Source: Chondrosia reniformis (lineage: Eukaryota; Porifera; Demospongiae; Chondrillida; Chondrillidae). Taken from it: 64,000 nucleotides of DNA. Of this stretch, positions 1 through 20,221 are shown piece after piece. The stretch spans positions 4,589,673 to 4,653,672 of the forward strand of contig OX359197.1 of the NCBI GenBank assembly GCA_947172415.1, read 5' to 3'. The notes beneath the pieces were generated by a model. It saw only the letters and a list, made by a program, of their open reading frames with translations. It made no database searches and was not told where the DNA came from. The translations under genes and the position numbers were made by a program. Each line of letters opens with the position of its first letter. The first letter of the stretch is position 1.

Positions 1-98
1 CTAGTGTAATTGATAATTAATTTCTTTACTTATATATACATTTAATAAATGACCCTGCAGGATAAATTATTTACAACATTCTTGTGTTGTTTAAATAG

Positions 99-9093
<8,995 letters not shown>

Positions 9094-9960
9094 GATTTGG
9101 AGGAAGTCGTCAAGACCCATATTGCTGAAACCTATTAACAATATATCTAATAAGAAGCTGGTGTACATGTAATTAACAGATAAATATATAACCCATGAAC
9201 ACCAAACATATTTACAAAAAACATGTTAATTCCATGCATGCACCAATTACAAATCTCACTAGTTGTACGTACCTGCATATCCAATATACATATATTATAC
9301 ATAAAACTATGTGTAACTAATTATATTAAATGTATATAGCCATGTAGCTTATATAAATCATATTTATACATGTACATGAAGACAGTGTTATTTTAAAATA
9401 TTTTGAAATCTAGTTATGTAACTAACCATACAGAAGTGGCATATTGAAATTTAAGTGACGTAACCATATACATCACTCCTTTGTTTGGGCATATCATCAC
9501 TACTTCTACTGGCATTGTGCCAGTTGGAAAGAATGGAAGTATTACATGAATAAAATACCTTATATACTTATATGGTACATACTGATTACCTACTATATAT
9601 ATATATATATATATATACTAACAGTGAATAACAGAACAATGTAAGCACAAATGTGCTGGTGTACATTCCTAATAACACTGTATAAGTATAGTATATATAT
9701 ATGATGCACCCTGAGTGATAAATTCATCCGGTCTTACCTAACCAGTCAATGAAGAGGTTTACAGAAGACCCAGCAGTAGCTTAGATACATTCTGGGTCAA
9801 ATATTAATTTGTAGAACAAGGCGCAAAGATTTATAAATTGTTATTGCTTAAAACGGAAGTTCGAGGGCGTTACTGAGAGATGAGGGTTGTAAAATATCAA
9901 AGTCTGATTTTTCTCGCTACGTGGTAAGTACATAGTTGAATGAGCTAAAATGCCATGTTG
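9094..9960. other. 3' flank of receptor A
   Basis: AT-rich flank with no gene found. An AATAAA lies near 9549. Positions 9100-9350 and 9848-9955 align with the flanks of receptors B and C (for example CGGAAGTTCGAGGGCGTTACTG, also near 36242 and 58439). Around 9425-9540 is a worn remnant of the foldback seen intact at 28592-28946 (CAGAAGTGGCATAT, TTTGTTTGGGC). A (TA)n run sits at 9595-9617. Confidence 0.5.
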
Positions 9961-10070
9961 TATCAACTACTACTCTCTATGCAGTAGTTGAGGATTTCAA
10001 AGCCTGCAACAGTGTGACTAAAGTCTTGTACTGTTTAAAATACTGATTATCCTAGGGGTCACTTGGAATT

Positions 10071-11530
10071 TTAATATTGTAACTTGGCCCTCTTAAATTT
10101 GTAACTTGTACTCCTCCTCCTCCTCTGTACACCTTGTCCATGCATATGGTTGGATGTTGGGTGAGATCCTGACATCAACGTCAGATGGGGGTCATTGAAT
10201 TGGCTGGCAGATATAGCTGGTGGATGGTAGATCGCCACTGGTTCCTGTCCTTCACTAGCTCTTGGACAGGTCCCTATTGACAACATCTATCCAGCGGAGT
10301 TAGGTTCCTCCAGGCTTCCTCTTCTTGCCCTGCAGCCAGCATTTCATCACCTGTCATTGTGGCCGACGGTCTGACATCCTTTGGAGGTGACCAAACCACT
10401 GGAGTCGTCTCAGTTTCAACTGATCTTCCACCGGTAATGCCCCTGTTTCTTCAGAAATGTCCTTATTTCTTCTCTTGTCCCACAAGGTCACTCCAACAAA
10501 GTCCCGCAGACACTTCATCTGAAAGGCATGTAATCTTCTGAGGTCTTGCTGTGTGACTGCCCATGTCTCTGCTCCATAAATATAAAGGAGTACGGACATC
10601 ACCATCACTCGAAACACGTGGATCTTGGTCTTCTTACTCACGCTTCGACTTCTGAACACCTTTCTCCTCCACATCTGGTACACTGTGGCTGCCTTCTCCA
10701 GTCGTGCTCTCACATCTCCATCTACCCTAGCAGTCCGCCCCACTTCACTTCCCAGATAGGAGAAGGCTTCCACAGCCTCCAGCATGTTCCCCCTCAGTGT
10801 GATTGCTGGTTGGTCATCATCAGTCTCTTCTCCGATACTCATGGTCTTCGTCTTCATTCCATTGATGGTCATCCCCCACCACATACAGGCCCTGTCCAGT
10901 GTGTCCACTATAAACTGCAACTCTTCTCCAGATTCAGCAACTAGAGTCAAGTCATCTGCATACTGGACATTCTGGATGTCGGTGGTTGTTGGCGTCTTCT
11001 CTCTGTAGGTCAGGAACAGTCCTTCAGTGGTTGTATACTCAATACTCCATCCTCCTGGCGTTGTTTCCAATGTCTCTGAGGATCTTGTCCATAAAACAGT
11101 TGAAAAGGAGTGGAGAGAACACATCCCTGTCTGACTCCACTTTCAGCCTTGAACTCCTCAGAAGATCCTTCAGCAATCTTCACCTGGCACCATGTGTCAG
11201 TATACATTTCTTTGATGATGTCAATTAGATGGCAGGGAACTTTGTAGTTCTTCAGGATGGTAATAAGGGCATCACGGTCCACTGAATCATATGCCTTGGT
11301 GAGGTCGATAAAACATAAATGTGCTGTCTTTTCATACTCAACTGCTCGTTCAATAATTTGCCTTGTCAACCAGATCTGATCTGTTGTCCCACGACCCTTC
11401 CAAAACCCACACTGTGACTCAAGAAGCTGGGGATCTATGATGGCCTGCAACCTCTCAGGGAGTATGAGGGAGAGTACATTTCCTGGGACGCTCAGCAAAG
11501 CAATTCCTCGATAGTTGTCACACACTTTCC
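10071..11530 (-). pseudogene. LINE reverse transcriptase fragment, copy 1
   Basis: Non-LTR retrotransposon reverse transcriptase, broken into overlapping pieces in different frames (11010-11525, 10354-11124, 10071-10286 on the - strand). Visible motifs are CDNYRGIALL, GFWKGRGTTDQI, FIDLTKAYDSVD (motif A), GVRQGCVLS and QYADDLTLV (YADD box intact). The C-terminal part ends with the LRRLQWFGHLQRM region common in LINE open reading frames. A frameshift after GCVLS and a small insertion in YIYGAETW break it. No endonuclease or 5' part is present. Copy 2 at 38794-40230 ends at the same point, so this fragment was carried along by the segmental duplication rather than inserted twice. Confidence 0.88.
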
Positions 11531-11962
11531 TGTAACTTGTACTATATATATACAGACGGGGCCCTCGTTCGACTCGTTAGTGTGGGGCTTGCTCAGGCTT
11601 GCCCCAATAAAGACGCATTACCCCTCTAATCATTAAGAGCTTAATTTAAAGTAATTATAAATAGGGCTGATAAGTCACGCTATTTAATTAGTTTTATACA
11701 CCTGATTCAGTTGAATCAAGAGTTAAAAGGGGAAACTCTTATTATCACTTATCAGTTCAATGTGTGCAGAAGAAATGGCCATATTTTAACAGAAGTGCTC
11801 TCATAATAGATAAGATAGTACATGAGAAGCTTTCTCCTGAACAAGAGGTTGTTATCCTATTCTATGCAGGATACAACTGGTCTCAAAACTGAACTAAAAC
11901 ACAATTATCTTTTCTTAGTATACTCTATACTACCACTTGCTTGAAGTTGTGTTTCTTTCTAC

Positions 11963-12157
11963 ATGTGTACTTATAACTTTATTGGTGGCTGTGGAAATAT
12001 CAAATTCAAATATTCGCTTTTAATATCTGAAACAGGTTTTTCTAAAGGACCATTTACAGTATCAGTCAGTAAAAACACAAAACGTCCTGGCGAAAGCCGT
12101 ATCGTGTCCGTAGCAGGTAAGGGCGTAGAGCTACGTTACGTATGGAAACCGATATAA
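11963..12157 (+). CDS. Small conserved open frame of unknown function, copy 1
   Basis: I do not recognise this frame. It encodes about 64 residues ending GKGVELRYVWKPI, and 40636-40842 encodes the same peptide from TYNFI onward with no indel and only a few substitutions. Uninterrupted frame in both duplicates, together with the flanking G+C-rich patch, could mean a real exon or merely young duplicates. It could also be a remnant of a mobile element. No signal peptide or membrane segment is visible. Confidence 0.25.
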   Translation: MCTYNFIGGCGNIKFKYSLLISETGFSKGPFTVSVSKNTKRPGESRIVSVAGKGVELRYVWKPI

Positions 12158-12992
12158 GTTGCTCTATCGATATTATCGACTACATCATTGACGTTGGTGC
12201 GATCGAAATCGTCACTTCCGCCGTTGCCGCCTTCTGCCGCCGTTTCAACTGTCCCCACAATAGGATAGGGGAGGGTGTCTCTATGTCTCCAAAGCTAATG
12301 AATAATTTTAAGCTGGGATGAATAAACAATCATCCCACTCCTTGTTAAAACATTCATCCCACTCCTTGTTAAAACATTCATCCCACTCCTTGTTACCATA
12401 GTTACACTGCAGAGCCTAGTGTGTCAGAGTACAGGTGTATATATGGTACTAAACAATAGGATACAATAATGTTTTTTGGATTTGCTTATTGTATGTTTGT
12501 ATAGCACTGGTAGTCCCAGCAGCTCCCTTTGGGATTAAATTAAAACAAGAGACTTCCCAAGTGACCCACACTACTTCATAGCCTTCATAACCTTCAAGGA
12601 AGATTAGGGTTCATAGGATTGTATTGCAATTCTAGATTTAGTTTTAAATTATATATATCCAGGAACAAAATGATCATTCATATATATATTATATACCTTT
12701 AGAATGCTGGCCAGGCACTTTAGGGGAAATATCAATAAGCATCTTCGGTAGTGAAACAAACTGTCTTTCTAAACATGTGCATCTAAAGCTGCTTCCTCAC
12801 TCGTGACATTCTCCCAGACTGACTAGCCCAATATTTCTACTACATGATCACTTCTTTAGCCTTAAATAAAAAAGCGCCAACTAAAAATACACATACCTTG
12901 TTTGTGTATACGCTAGTACGTTCATGGTGGTCAGCTGTTTCGGTTGCTTGAGAATTTCTCAAAAACTGCTTACGTGCATATACATGCCACCA

Positions 12993-13032
12993 TAGATCTT
13001 ATATACATACGTAAGTATATAAGATCTATGAT
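12993..13032. repeat. Perfect 16-bp-arm palindrome
   Basis: CATAGATCTTATATAC and its exact reverse complement are separated by eight bases. A second hairpin follows at 13033-13083 (ATAGATATACGACT / AGTCGTATATCCAT). The interval upstream of receptor C has a shortened, duplicated version near 42230-42292. Confidence 0.7.
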
Positions 13033-13370
13033 GCGACCATAGATATACGACTGCTTTTTTAGGAGTCGTATATCCATGATGCGACGAATCAGCCATTTTA
13101 ATTATACGACAGTAATGGAAACGAAAGATGACGTCAGTACGAGGGCGGATTCTCATTACCACGCCTACTGAGTGCTATGTGGCTACAAAATTTAAAATTC
13201 CCTATGACGTTTGGCACTATAGTAGTGTGCCTTAGACTCTTTATTCACAAGTAGTGTACAAAGCACACTCTTTCACATAGCACACCTATGGTGTGCTAGC
13301 TTTCTGGACACTCAAGTTTTTAGTTTTTCAAGTTATCAGTGTATAGATAAGTCATTCCATAGACTGTAAA

Positions 13371-13990
13371 TATGTGTTTACACCTCAAGCCATAAAGGTG
13401 TGACCTGCATGGACTTCCCCTCTCAAAAGATCCCTTTACGTTGTATATAAATTCCTCACTTCTCTCTCCTACAGTCAAATTCTATAAATTCCCCTATTTG
13501 AAGATAATGCTAGTAAGGTATATATGCAAATTAACATATGAACATGTTAATTATTCGCTACAATAATCATAACAATAGAGAGAGATATAATATGGGTTAC
13601 TGCTTGAAAAATCTAAATATATATACACCATGCATTTTTCCTACATGCTTTATGCATATATATACTCTGTAGGTGCATTGATCACTGGGCCAGACATCTG
13701 TTATATGCTATATGCCTACTCTGCAGAATGAGGAAGTTGATATGTATATATACAGGTGTCTTTTCTTTCTTCTTCTGCATCACTGGGCCAGACAGCTGTT
13801 ATATGTTATATGCCTACTCTGTATATAGTGCCAGAATGAGGAAGTTGAAGACGGATGTTATGATGCCCCGCCTGGAACCACCTCAGGCTGCCCCTGGTAG
13901 AAGAAGTCAGTGACTGTGATGGCTTTCAAATTAAGGACAGAGTCTTGACAAGCAGGCTGCCTTTGTATTATCTGTGGCATGCACTAACCA
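13371..13990. repeat. Left direct repeat bracketing the kinesin segment
   Basis: Starts TGTTTACACCTCAAGCCATA and runs to TTGTATTATCTGTGGCATG. A related copy in the same orientation is at 19351-19850. Within it, a segment containing CTTCTGCATCACTGGGCCAGACA occurs twice (about 13684 and 13780), so the left copy is slightly longer. Parts are shared with the dispersed repeat family at 38041, 60030 and 62539. Confidence 0.7.
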
Positions 13991-14085
13991 TGTTATTTTA
14001 TAAACTATCTTGTGCTTGCATAACTTATTATATAACTAGTATTCTTTGTTGCACATATATATATACATAAAAAATCTAATATATA

Positions 14086-14694
14086 GTACCCATCCCAAAA
14101 CAAGGAGCTAAGGATCAAATGGACCCAAGCCAGTACAGAGGAATAACCTTGCTGTCTGTAATGTACAAAGCCTTCTGCAGAATTCTAGGAAGTAGATTGG
14201 TGGGAATTATTGAAAGTGAGAAACTGTTAAGTGATGAACAGAATGGATTTAGGAAGGGAAGAGGATGTATAGACCATGTACTAGTGTTAAACCTGTTAAG
14301 TGAAATCAGAATGAAAGCCAAGAAGGAGACTTACATGTGCTTCATAGACTTGAAGAAAGCATACGACTCAGTAGACAGAGATCGTTTATGGGGTAAATTA
14401 GAGAGTATGGGTATCCAAGAAGGCTTCTTAGACATACTCAAAGAAATATACCGTGATGTAAAGTGCCAAGTGAAAGTAAATGAGGATATCAGCAGGCAAC
14501 TCAGTGTTGGAAGAGGCTTGATACAGGGATGTGTCTTGTCTACAACATTATTTAGTCTTTTTATCGATGATATTGGAAGCTCACTAAAGGATAATAGCAG
14601 GGGCGTTGACCTGGGAAATAGCAAAATGTCCCATCTACTATATGCTGATGACTTAGTACTTATGGAAGCCAACACTGTTAAAAATTTGGGGTGA
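14086..14694 (+). pseudogene. Second LINE reverse transcriptase fragment
   Basis: An open frame beginning VPIPKQGAKDQ and continuing through QYRGITLL, NGFRKGRGCIDHV, CFIDLKKAYDSVDRD (motif A), GLIQGCVLS and LLYADDLVLMEA (YADD) before a stop. This is the palm region of a non-LTR reverse transcriptase and a clearly different family member from the - strand copies. The 5' part, endonuclease and everything after the YADD region are missing, so it is dead although its catalytic boxes read intact. Confidence 0.88.
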
Positions 14695-14800
14695 GGCTCA
14701 CACCAAACGACACTCACACCTATGGTGTGAATTTTCACACCATCCATTTGGTGTGAGGGTCACACTGTAATATCAATTTAGTGTGAGGATCACACCCTTT
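14688..14800. repeat. Cluster of GTGTGA..TCACAC palindromes
   Basis: Within about 110 bp there are at least four inverted pairs: GGTGAGGCTCACACC, TCACACCTATGGTGTGA, GGTGTGAGGGTCACAC and GTGTGAGGATCACAC. They begin exactly where the RT frame ends, so this may be the edge of a small palindromic element that cut the LINE. No coding potential is seen. Confidence 0.55.
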
Positions 14801-15054
14801 TATCTTTATCCTTTATCAGTTTAAAGTACATGTGCATGTAGCTATAGAATTACTAAGTCAATACCAGAAAGTCTGAGGCATTACTGGACATCCCTCCTAC
14901 TAATGAGAGTAAATTATACCTGTATTTCAACTGAATAAAGTATATGTATATGTTGTACCCGGGTATCTGTAAATACGTACGTACGTATGTGTATGTGCGT
15001 ACCATGTAATCCTTTTTAGGCATTGTGAATTTACATTATTTTGTATATTGTTAG

Positions 15055-18000
15055 ATTGTACCATATCGTGATTCCAAGTTGACACATGTGTTTAAGAATT
15101 ACTTTGATGGTGAAGGAACAGTTAAGATGGTAATATGTGTCAGTCCCAAATCAGAAGACTATGATGAAACAATTGTGAGTGCATATACGTACATACGTAC
15201 GTATGTATATGTACACAGCTAGTAGCGACCTTTACTATTACTCTTATTCTTTGAAACCCTGTGTGATGACACAATAGGCTCACATCAAAGCTAATATATG
15301 ACGTATTAAGTATTTTCTTTTTTTTTCATGTGAAGCATGTTATGAGATTTGCAGAAGTCACACAGGAGGTGCAGATAGACAGACAGTCTGTTGCTAGGCT
15401 ACCGGTTGGTATGACCCCTGGTAGAAGAAGGGCCAACATGCTTTATAAAGCAGCACTCAAAAAGGGTGAAGAGGGGACACCTCCTCCAGCAGTTCATCCC
15501 TACCACTTGGCATTACCTTTACTCTGTGTTGATAGGGTATGTATACATACGTATACGTATATGTATGCATATGAATTATGTATTACTTTTATACTTAAAT
15601 AAATATTTACGTACATGAGACATTTTATGGTACCTACACTATACAGTGCATGAAGTGACTAAAATCTTGAAAACTTATTTTTTTATCTTAGAAGTCAGAC
15701 TTTGTAGTAGTGAAGATTTATTATGTGTATGTACTTACTTACGTATGTACAGGATCTTGTATCATGAAAATCAGGAATTTAAAGATATACATATTAACAT
15801 ACGTACATAAGCTCGCCAGACAGCCTCACTTCAGTGTTCATATAAAAACTTTTCACATCCTGTTTACAATACTTATTTGCAGCAGTTGTGAACTTTCTAA
15901 ATTCTTGGTTAGACATACGTACATATGTACGTAGGTTTCTAATATTGTATGTATCTCATATGTTTAGGATGGGATCCCGGATTGGTTACTGCTTGTTTGA
16001 GTGTTTTGTGATCTCTTTACATTCAGTCAGGATCAATATTTACTGATATTTGTTTTGAATTCTAGTGATGAGGATGCACTTGCTACATGAACAATGATTT
16101 ACATGCATATTTATCTCTGTAGTTCTTAAATGCTGAAGCCTATTCATTCAAAGAATTTAAGAGTTATCTATTAGAACGGGAAAAGACTAGAAAAAAGCTA
16201 CTTGGTGAAAGCAAAGTCAAGGAAACACAGTTTAGAGACATGATACAAGGTTTACAACAAGAAAATGCAGATTTTCAGGCCAAAATGGTGACTTTAGAAG
16301 CCAGTTTAAAGAGCAAAGACAAGATTTTGAAAGAGAACAAGGAATTAGCCAATCTAGTATCAGTTAAAGATGAAGAGATCTCAAAACTGAAGGAATCGCT
16401 ATCAAACATGCAATCTGTCATAGAAAAGAAGGATACCAATATTAAGAAACTTCAAGTTCAAGCAGAAGATTTACAAAAAAGGGTACACACATGAAACATT
16501 ATTTACTTAATGTACTTATATTACAAACCTTACTGATTTGACTACATACGTACGTGCATCATTAAGGTTTCTTAGTATGTCCATGAGTATACCAGCATAA
16601 GGAAAACCAGCACCTCTCCTTGTGATATATTATATACGTACGTATGTATTAACATCATTACACGACTCAGTGGAGAAGAAGGTAAAAGGAGGGCCCAGTA
16701 GAGTAGAAGAAAAGTAAATGGAAAATGGAAAAACATCTTGTATCCTCGTCCAAGAGCTCTCTCATAGGTTTAGTTGCCTATTTAGCATGCAAGAAAAAGG
16801 GTGCATTGCTCCATCCTTTTATCAATTTAGAATATCGAGCTTCAAAATGCATTTGATGTTTACCAAAACAATAGAGATCAGCTTCAGAAGGAACTACATG
16901 ATGAGAAAGAAAGAATTAAAAGGGAGAAAGAAGAGAAGGAACACATTAAAAAGGTTTATTGTCAATAGTTGATTGGCAGACTGCTCATTACCTATGTATG
17001 TAACTATACAGCACAATGCGAGTATAGTACGTACATACTTATTAACTGTATCTACATACGTATACGTAAGTGTGCAAGCTTTCTTGTTATTGTAAAAATC
17101 ACAAGTTGTTACTTTTAAAGCAACCATTTTGCTAGTATTAAGTATTTTAGCTGTAATACTCTGTACTCATATACGTTCATGTGCATAAACACTAACCCAG
17201 TTAAGATCACTATACATGTACTATTTAGACTATGAAAGGCTTTGTGCACAGTGAAAAGGAGAAGTTTGAAAAGTTAGCCAGGGAGAAGCTTGCACAAGAT
17301 GAAAAACTAAGTAGGGTTTTTAAAATGGTGCAGAACACTCCAACATCAAATGGAAAGGTACTAGTAATGAACATTAGTATACCTTTGTATATGAGTAAGT
17401 TTTCATGTGTACCTACGTTCGTATGTACGCTACTCTGTATTGTGCACAATTATGTTGATATGTACATAGGATTTGCCCTTATGTGCCAAAAGCCACAGGA
17501 AGCGCTCCATTTCAGAGAACTGGTTGGACCATCGCCCAACGTCAACATTAGATGGAGACACAGTCATGCAACCTCACATGAAGAAGAAAAAGACAGTATT
17601 AACACCAAAGCCAAAACATTTCAAGGATAAACATGTGAGTTTAATCACAGTATCTTATATCTCATACATATTTAGTGAGTCTGAAGGAAACCACTAATGC
17701 TTCCATCATATCTCTATACTTTGTCTCCTGTTATAGAATAAGTATATGCTAACTCACCAAGAGCAGGATACCAAAGGTCGTATGAAGACACGTCTGTACA
17801 AAGGGGAGATAATGGAGACAAGAGGAGGTGGAACAGCTGTCAAGTTTACCAACATGGAGCAATTAGATGCCAGAAACATGTCCAAAATGAGTGGAAGTTC
17901 CCACGACTCTGTTGAAGGAAGCAAGCCTAGACGTTCTACCAGGCTGGCTCGTAAAACTAGAGGTTCAAGTAGTGATCAAAGTATAGTGTCAGTAAGCTCT

Positions 18001-18230
18001 GATCCTGGAGAATACAGTAATGTTGAAACTAGAGTGAGTCTGGACTAAGTACTCCTTTCTCTTACTTACAATTACATGGCTGCATCCTTGTCAGATGGAC
18101 ATGCAGGATATTCCTTACTGTTCGTAAACTACAGGCTTTTCTCTCTGTTTTATATATATACGTATAGTGTGCAGTTGGTATTGAAGGAAGACCTGGAGCT
18201 CTGCCAGCATACAGACACATACCAAAGTAA
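15055..18230 (+). pseudogene. KIF23: Kinesin-6 (KIF23/MKLP1-like), 3' eight exons only
   Basis: KIF23 is the plus-end motor of centralspindlin, needed for midzone assembly and cytokinesis. Eight exons fit one frame of 485 residues: 15055-15174, 15336-15536, 16123-16482, 16831-16953, 17229-17357, 17470-17634, 17737-18033, 18168-18230. The first two encode the end of the motor ([19 protein letters not shown], then HVMRFAEVTQEV and MTPGRRR). The middle exons are coiled coil. The last three match the conserved C-terminal domain: WLDHRPTSTLDGDTVMQPH, YMLTHQE, YKGEIMETRGGG, NVETR-CAVG. The P-loop, switch I and most of the motor are absent; a LINE fragment and repeats occupy the space upstream. All visible exons are open, so this is either a recent truncated copy or the 3' half of a gene whose 5' exons are far upstream. 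Type is given as pseudogene because no start is visible. Confidence 0.8.
16640..16800 (-). repeat. Dispersed repeat copy in kinesin intron
   Basis: Inverted, worn copy of the family seen at 38041-38290. It shares the TATCCTCGTCCAAGAGCTC and ATAGGTTTAGTTGCCTAT segments with the inverted copy at 60030-60240. Confidence 0.45.
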
Positions 18231-19346
18231 GCCAGATAGCAACAATGTATTCATAGAAATAATATGTATTACATACATTAATACCGATTTGTGATGTTTC
18301 CTCTTGTAGGGCCACTGCGATATGATCATAGTGTATTGTTGGTCCAAGTAGCTGTAAACTTGTTAACAAGTGACTTATTTTACTTTTTTGCTGCAAATGT
18401 CTTAAGTTATAAGAATTGTAAAGTTGAGTTGTTTTATTATCACTGCATCCTTCTAGATGTCTAAAGTTTCCTACACCTATAAAATATTTTGCTTATATTC
18501 TACATTATAGTGGAGAACCCTTATGCTTGTACATGCATTATACAATCAAATAATTGACCATCTACAGGAAAGTTTAAACTAGCTTACAAAATTCAGTCAA
18601 GAACCTGTGACTTGGTGGCCTTGATTAAAAGTGATACTTAATTTCATGCAGAGCTGTTCTATATTTCATTTTAACAGCAGACATCAGAGAGATTACCATT
18701 AATAAAGATGGATCAACCATGCAGTTCTCTATAACTGAACATGACTGTGCATAGTAGAAATCTCATATATATATAATCTCGAGTTTCAGATGACATATGC
18801 ATGAAACCTATTTAAAACTCTTTGAACTGCCAGGTTTCAAAAGGTATCTATAAACTTGGAAAGGAGGCTGCATTTATAACTTGAAACCCCATGAAATTAA
18901 TCTATTATATTAGTGCATCTTGAGCACCCTTTGAAACCTGACAGTTAAAGAAGTTTCAAATAGGTATCACGTCATGTTAAAACTGAGATTTGACCCTGTA
19001 TACATGTGTGATGAGCTGGAGTGTACGTATATATAAACTATCATTGCTTTTACATGCATTTGAGATTATATGTCTTGCAATGATTTATCCTAACCTATAA
19101 CTCTAGATCTTTTTTTGTTGCATATATACTTAAAAATCTAATATACAACATCTTCCAACATGCTATAACTACTCTGTAAAAAAGCCTATAGACTATATTA
19201 TATTTGATGGTATATGTAACTTTTCATGTGACACTGTATACTAATTATACGTGCACATACACAGGTATATATTTCTAAAGATAATTGAGAACATTTGAGC
19301 AATCAACAACAAATTTAAAGCAGTTATACCTGATTTGTAATTATGT
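18231..19346. other. Downstream flank of the kinesin fragment
   Basis: AT-rich sequence without a gene. An AATAAA at about 18698 is a candidate poly(A) signal for the kinesin fragment. Two facing segments near 18825 and 18925 (CTTTGAACTGCCAGGTTTCAAA and its reverse match) make an inverted repeat of about 150 bp overall span. A fragment of the dispersed repeat is at 19130-19195. Confidence 0.4.
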
Positions 19347-19350
19347 ATAC

Positions 19351-19850
19351 GTGTTTACACCTCAAGCCATAAAGGTGTGACCTGCATGGACTCCCCCTCT
19401 CTCCCTTTACGTTGTATAAATTCCTCACTTCTCTCTCCTACAGTCAAATTCTATAGTTACATTGTTTGTATAATAAATTCCCCTATTTGAAGATAATGAT
19501 AGTAACGTATATATATATATAGGTTACTGCATTAAAAATCTAAATATACACCATGCATTTTTCCTAGTACATGCTTTATGCATATACTCTGTATATATAC
19601 AGGTGTCTTTTCTTTCTTCTTCTGCATCACTAGGCCAGACATCTGTTATATGTTATATACCTACTCTGTATATAGTGCCTGAATGAGGAAGTTGAAGATG
19701 TCTGCCACTGGATGTTATGATGCCCCGCCTGGGAAAACCTCAGGCTGCCCCTGGTAGAAGAAGTCAGTCATTGTGATGGCTTTCAAGGAGAGAGTCTCGA
19801 CAAGCAGGTTGCCTTTGTATTATCTGTGGCATGTTATTCTAAACTATCTT
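19351..19850. repeat. Right direct repeat bracketing the kinesin segment
   Basis: Same orientation and order as 13371-13990, from TGTTTACACCTCAAGCCATA to TATTATCTGTGGCATG. In the B-C interval both repeats and everything between them are replaced by a short junction near 42545-42600, which keeps only the last part of the repeat (TGTGGAATGCACTAATCATG). Confidence 0.7.
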
Positions 19851-20221
19851 AGTTCAATGTGGTGTGCCATATTTGGTGTGTGACTTATGCTGCTGCTTGT
19901 TTTAAACTTATTATGTATTATGGTTTAACTTTTCTATGATGGATGTACTAGCGCTACATTGAATTGGACCCCTTTTTTCTGTGTCCTAGCGCCTTTGGGT
20001 GCGGTGCACTTTAATTGGTTATTTCTGGGAATTCTACCCTTCATCGGTGACCCTGAGAATCTTTGTCTTTTTCTTCTTTTGCATTGCATTGGTGTGGGTC
20101 TTCAGATTGTTAACATTTTTGCCTAAGTAAATATTAATTGGCAACTTCCGGAAAATCAGATTACCTTGCATCATCAGCTTATAAAGCGATTACGTACACA
20201 ATGTTTGCAGCGAGTCTCAAG
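19850..20221 (+). promoter_or_regulatory. Upstream region of receptor B, conserved before receptor C
   Basis: About 370 bp directly upstream of the first ATG align closely with 42600-42986 before receptor C, including TTAGTTCAATGTGGTGTGCCA, a dispersed-repeat piece (TGGGAATTCTACCCTTCATCGG) and the stretch TTGCATTGCATTGGTGTGGG. It probably contains the promoter and 5' UTR, but I see no convincing TATA box or initiator, and an exon further upstream cannot be excluded. Confidence 0.4.

Larger units (their letters stand above)
11526..13370. other. Conserved intergenic block between A and B
   Basis: Aligns over most of its length with 40231-42545 upstream of receptor C. It holds a small conserved open frame (11963-12157), a relatively G+C-rich patch at 12175-12260 with several CCGCC groups, a 24-bp tandem repeat at 12331-12394 (CATCCCACTCCTTGTT core, 2.7 copies here against 1.7 near 41017) and a perfect palindrome at 12993-13032. 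No other gene is recognised. Confidence 0.5.

Noticed and set aside
10546..11228. Plus-strand frames across the LINE copy
   Set aside because: They are shadows of the reverse transcriptase on the - strand, which carries all recognisable motifs.
20138..20221. Upstream in-frame ATG giving receptor B an extra 28 N-terminal residues
   Set aside because: Receptor C has no equivalent open extension, and the later ATG places a hydrophobic segment near the N-terminus as a signal peptide requires.
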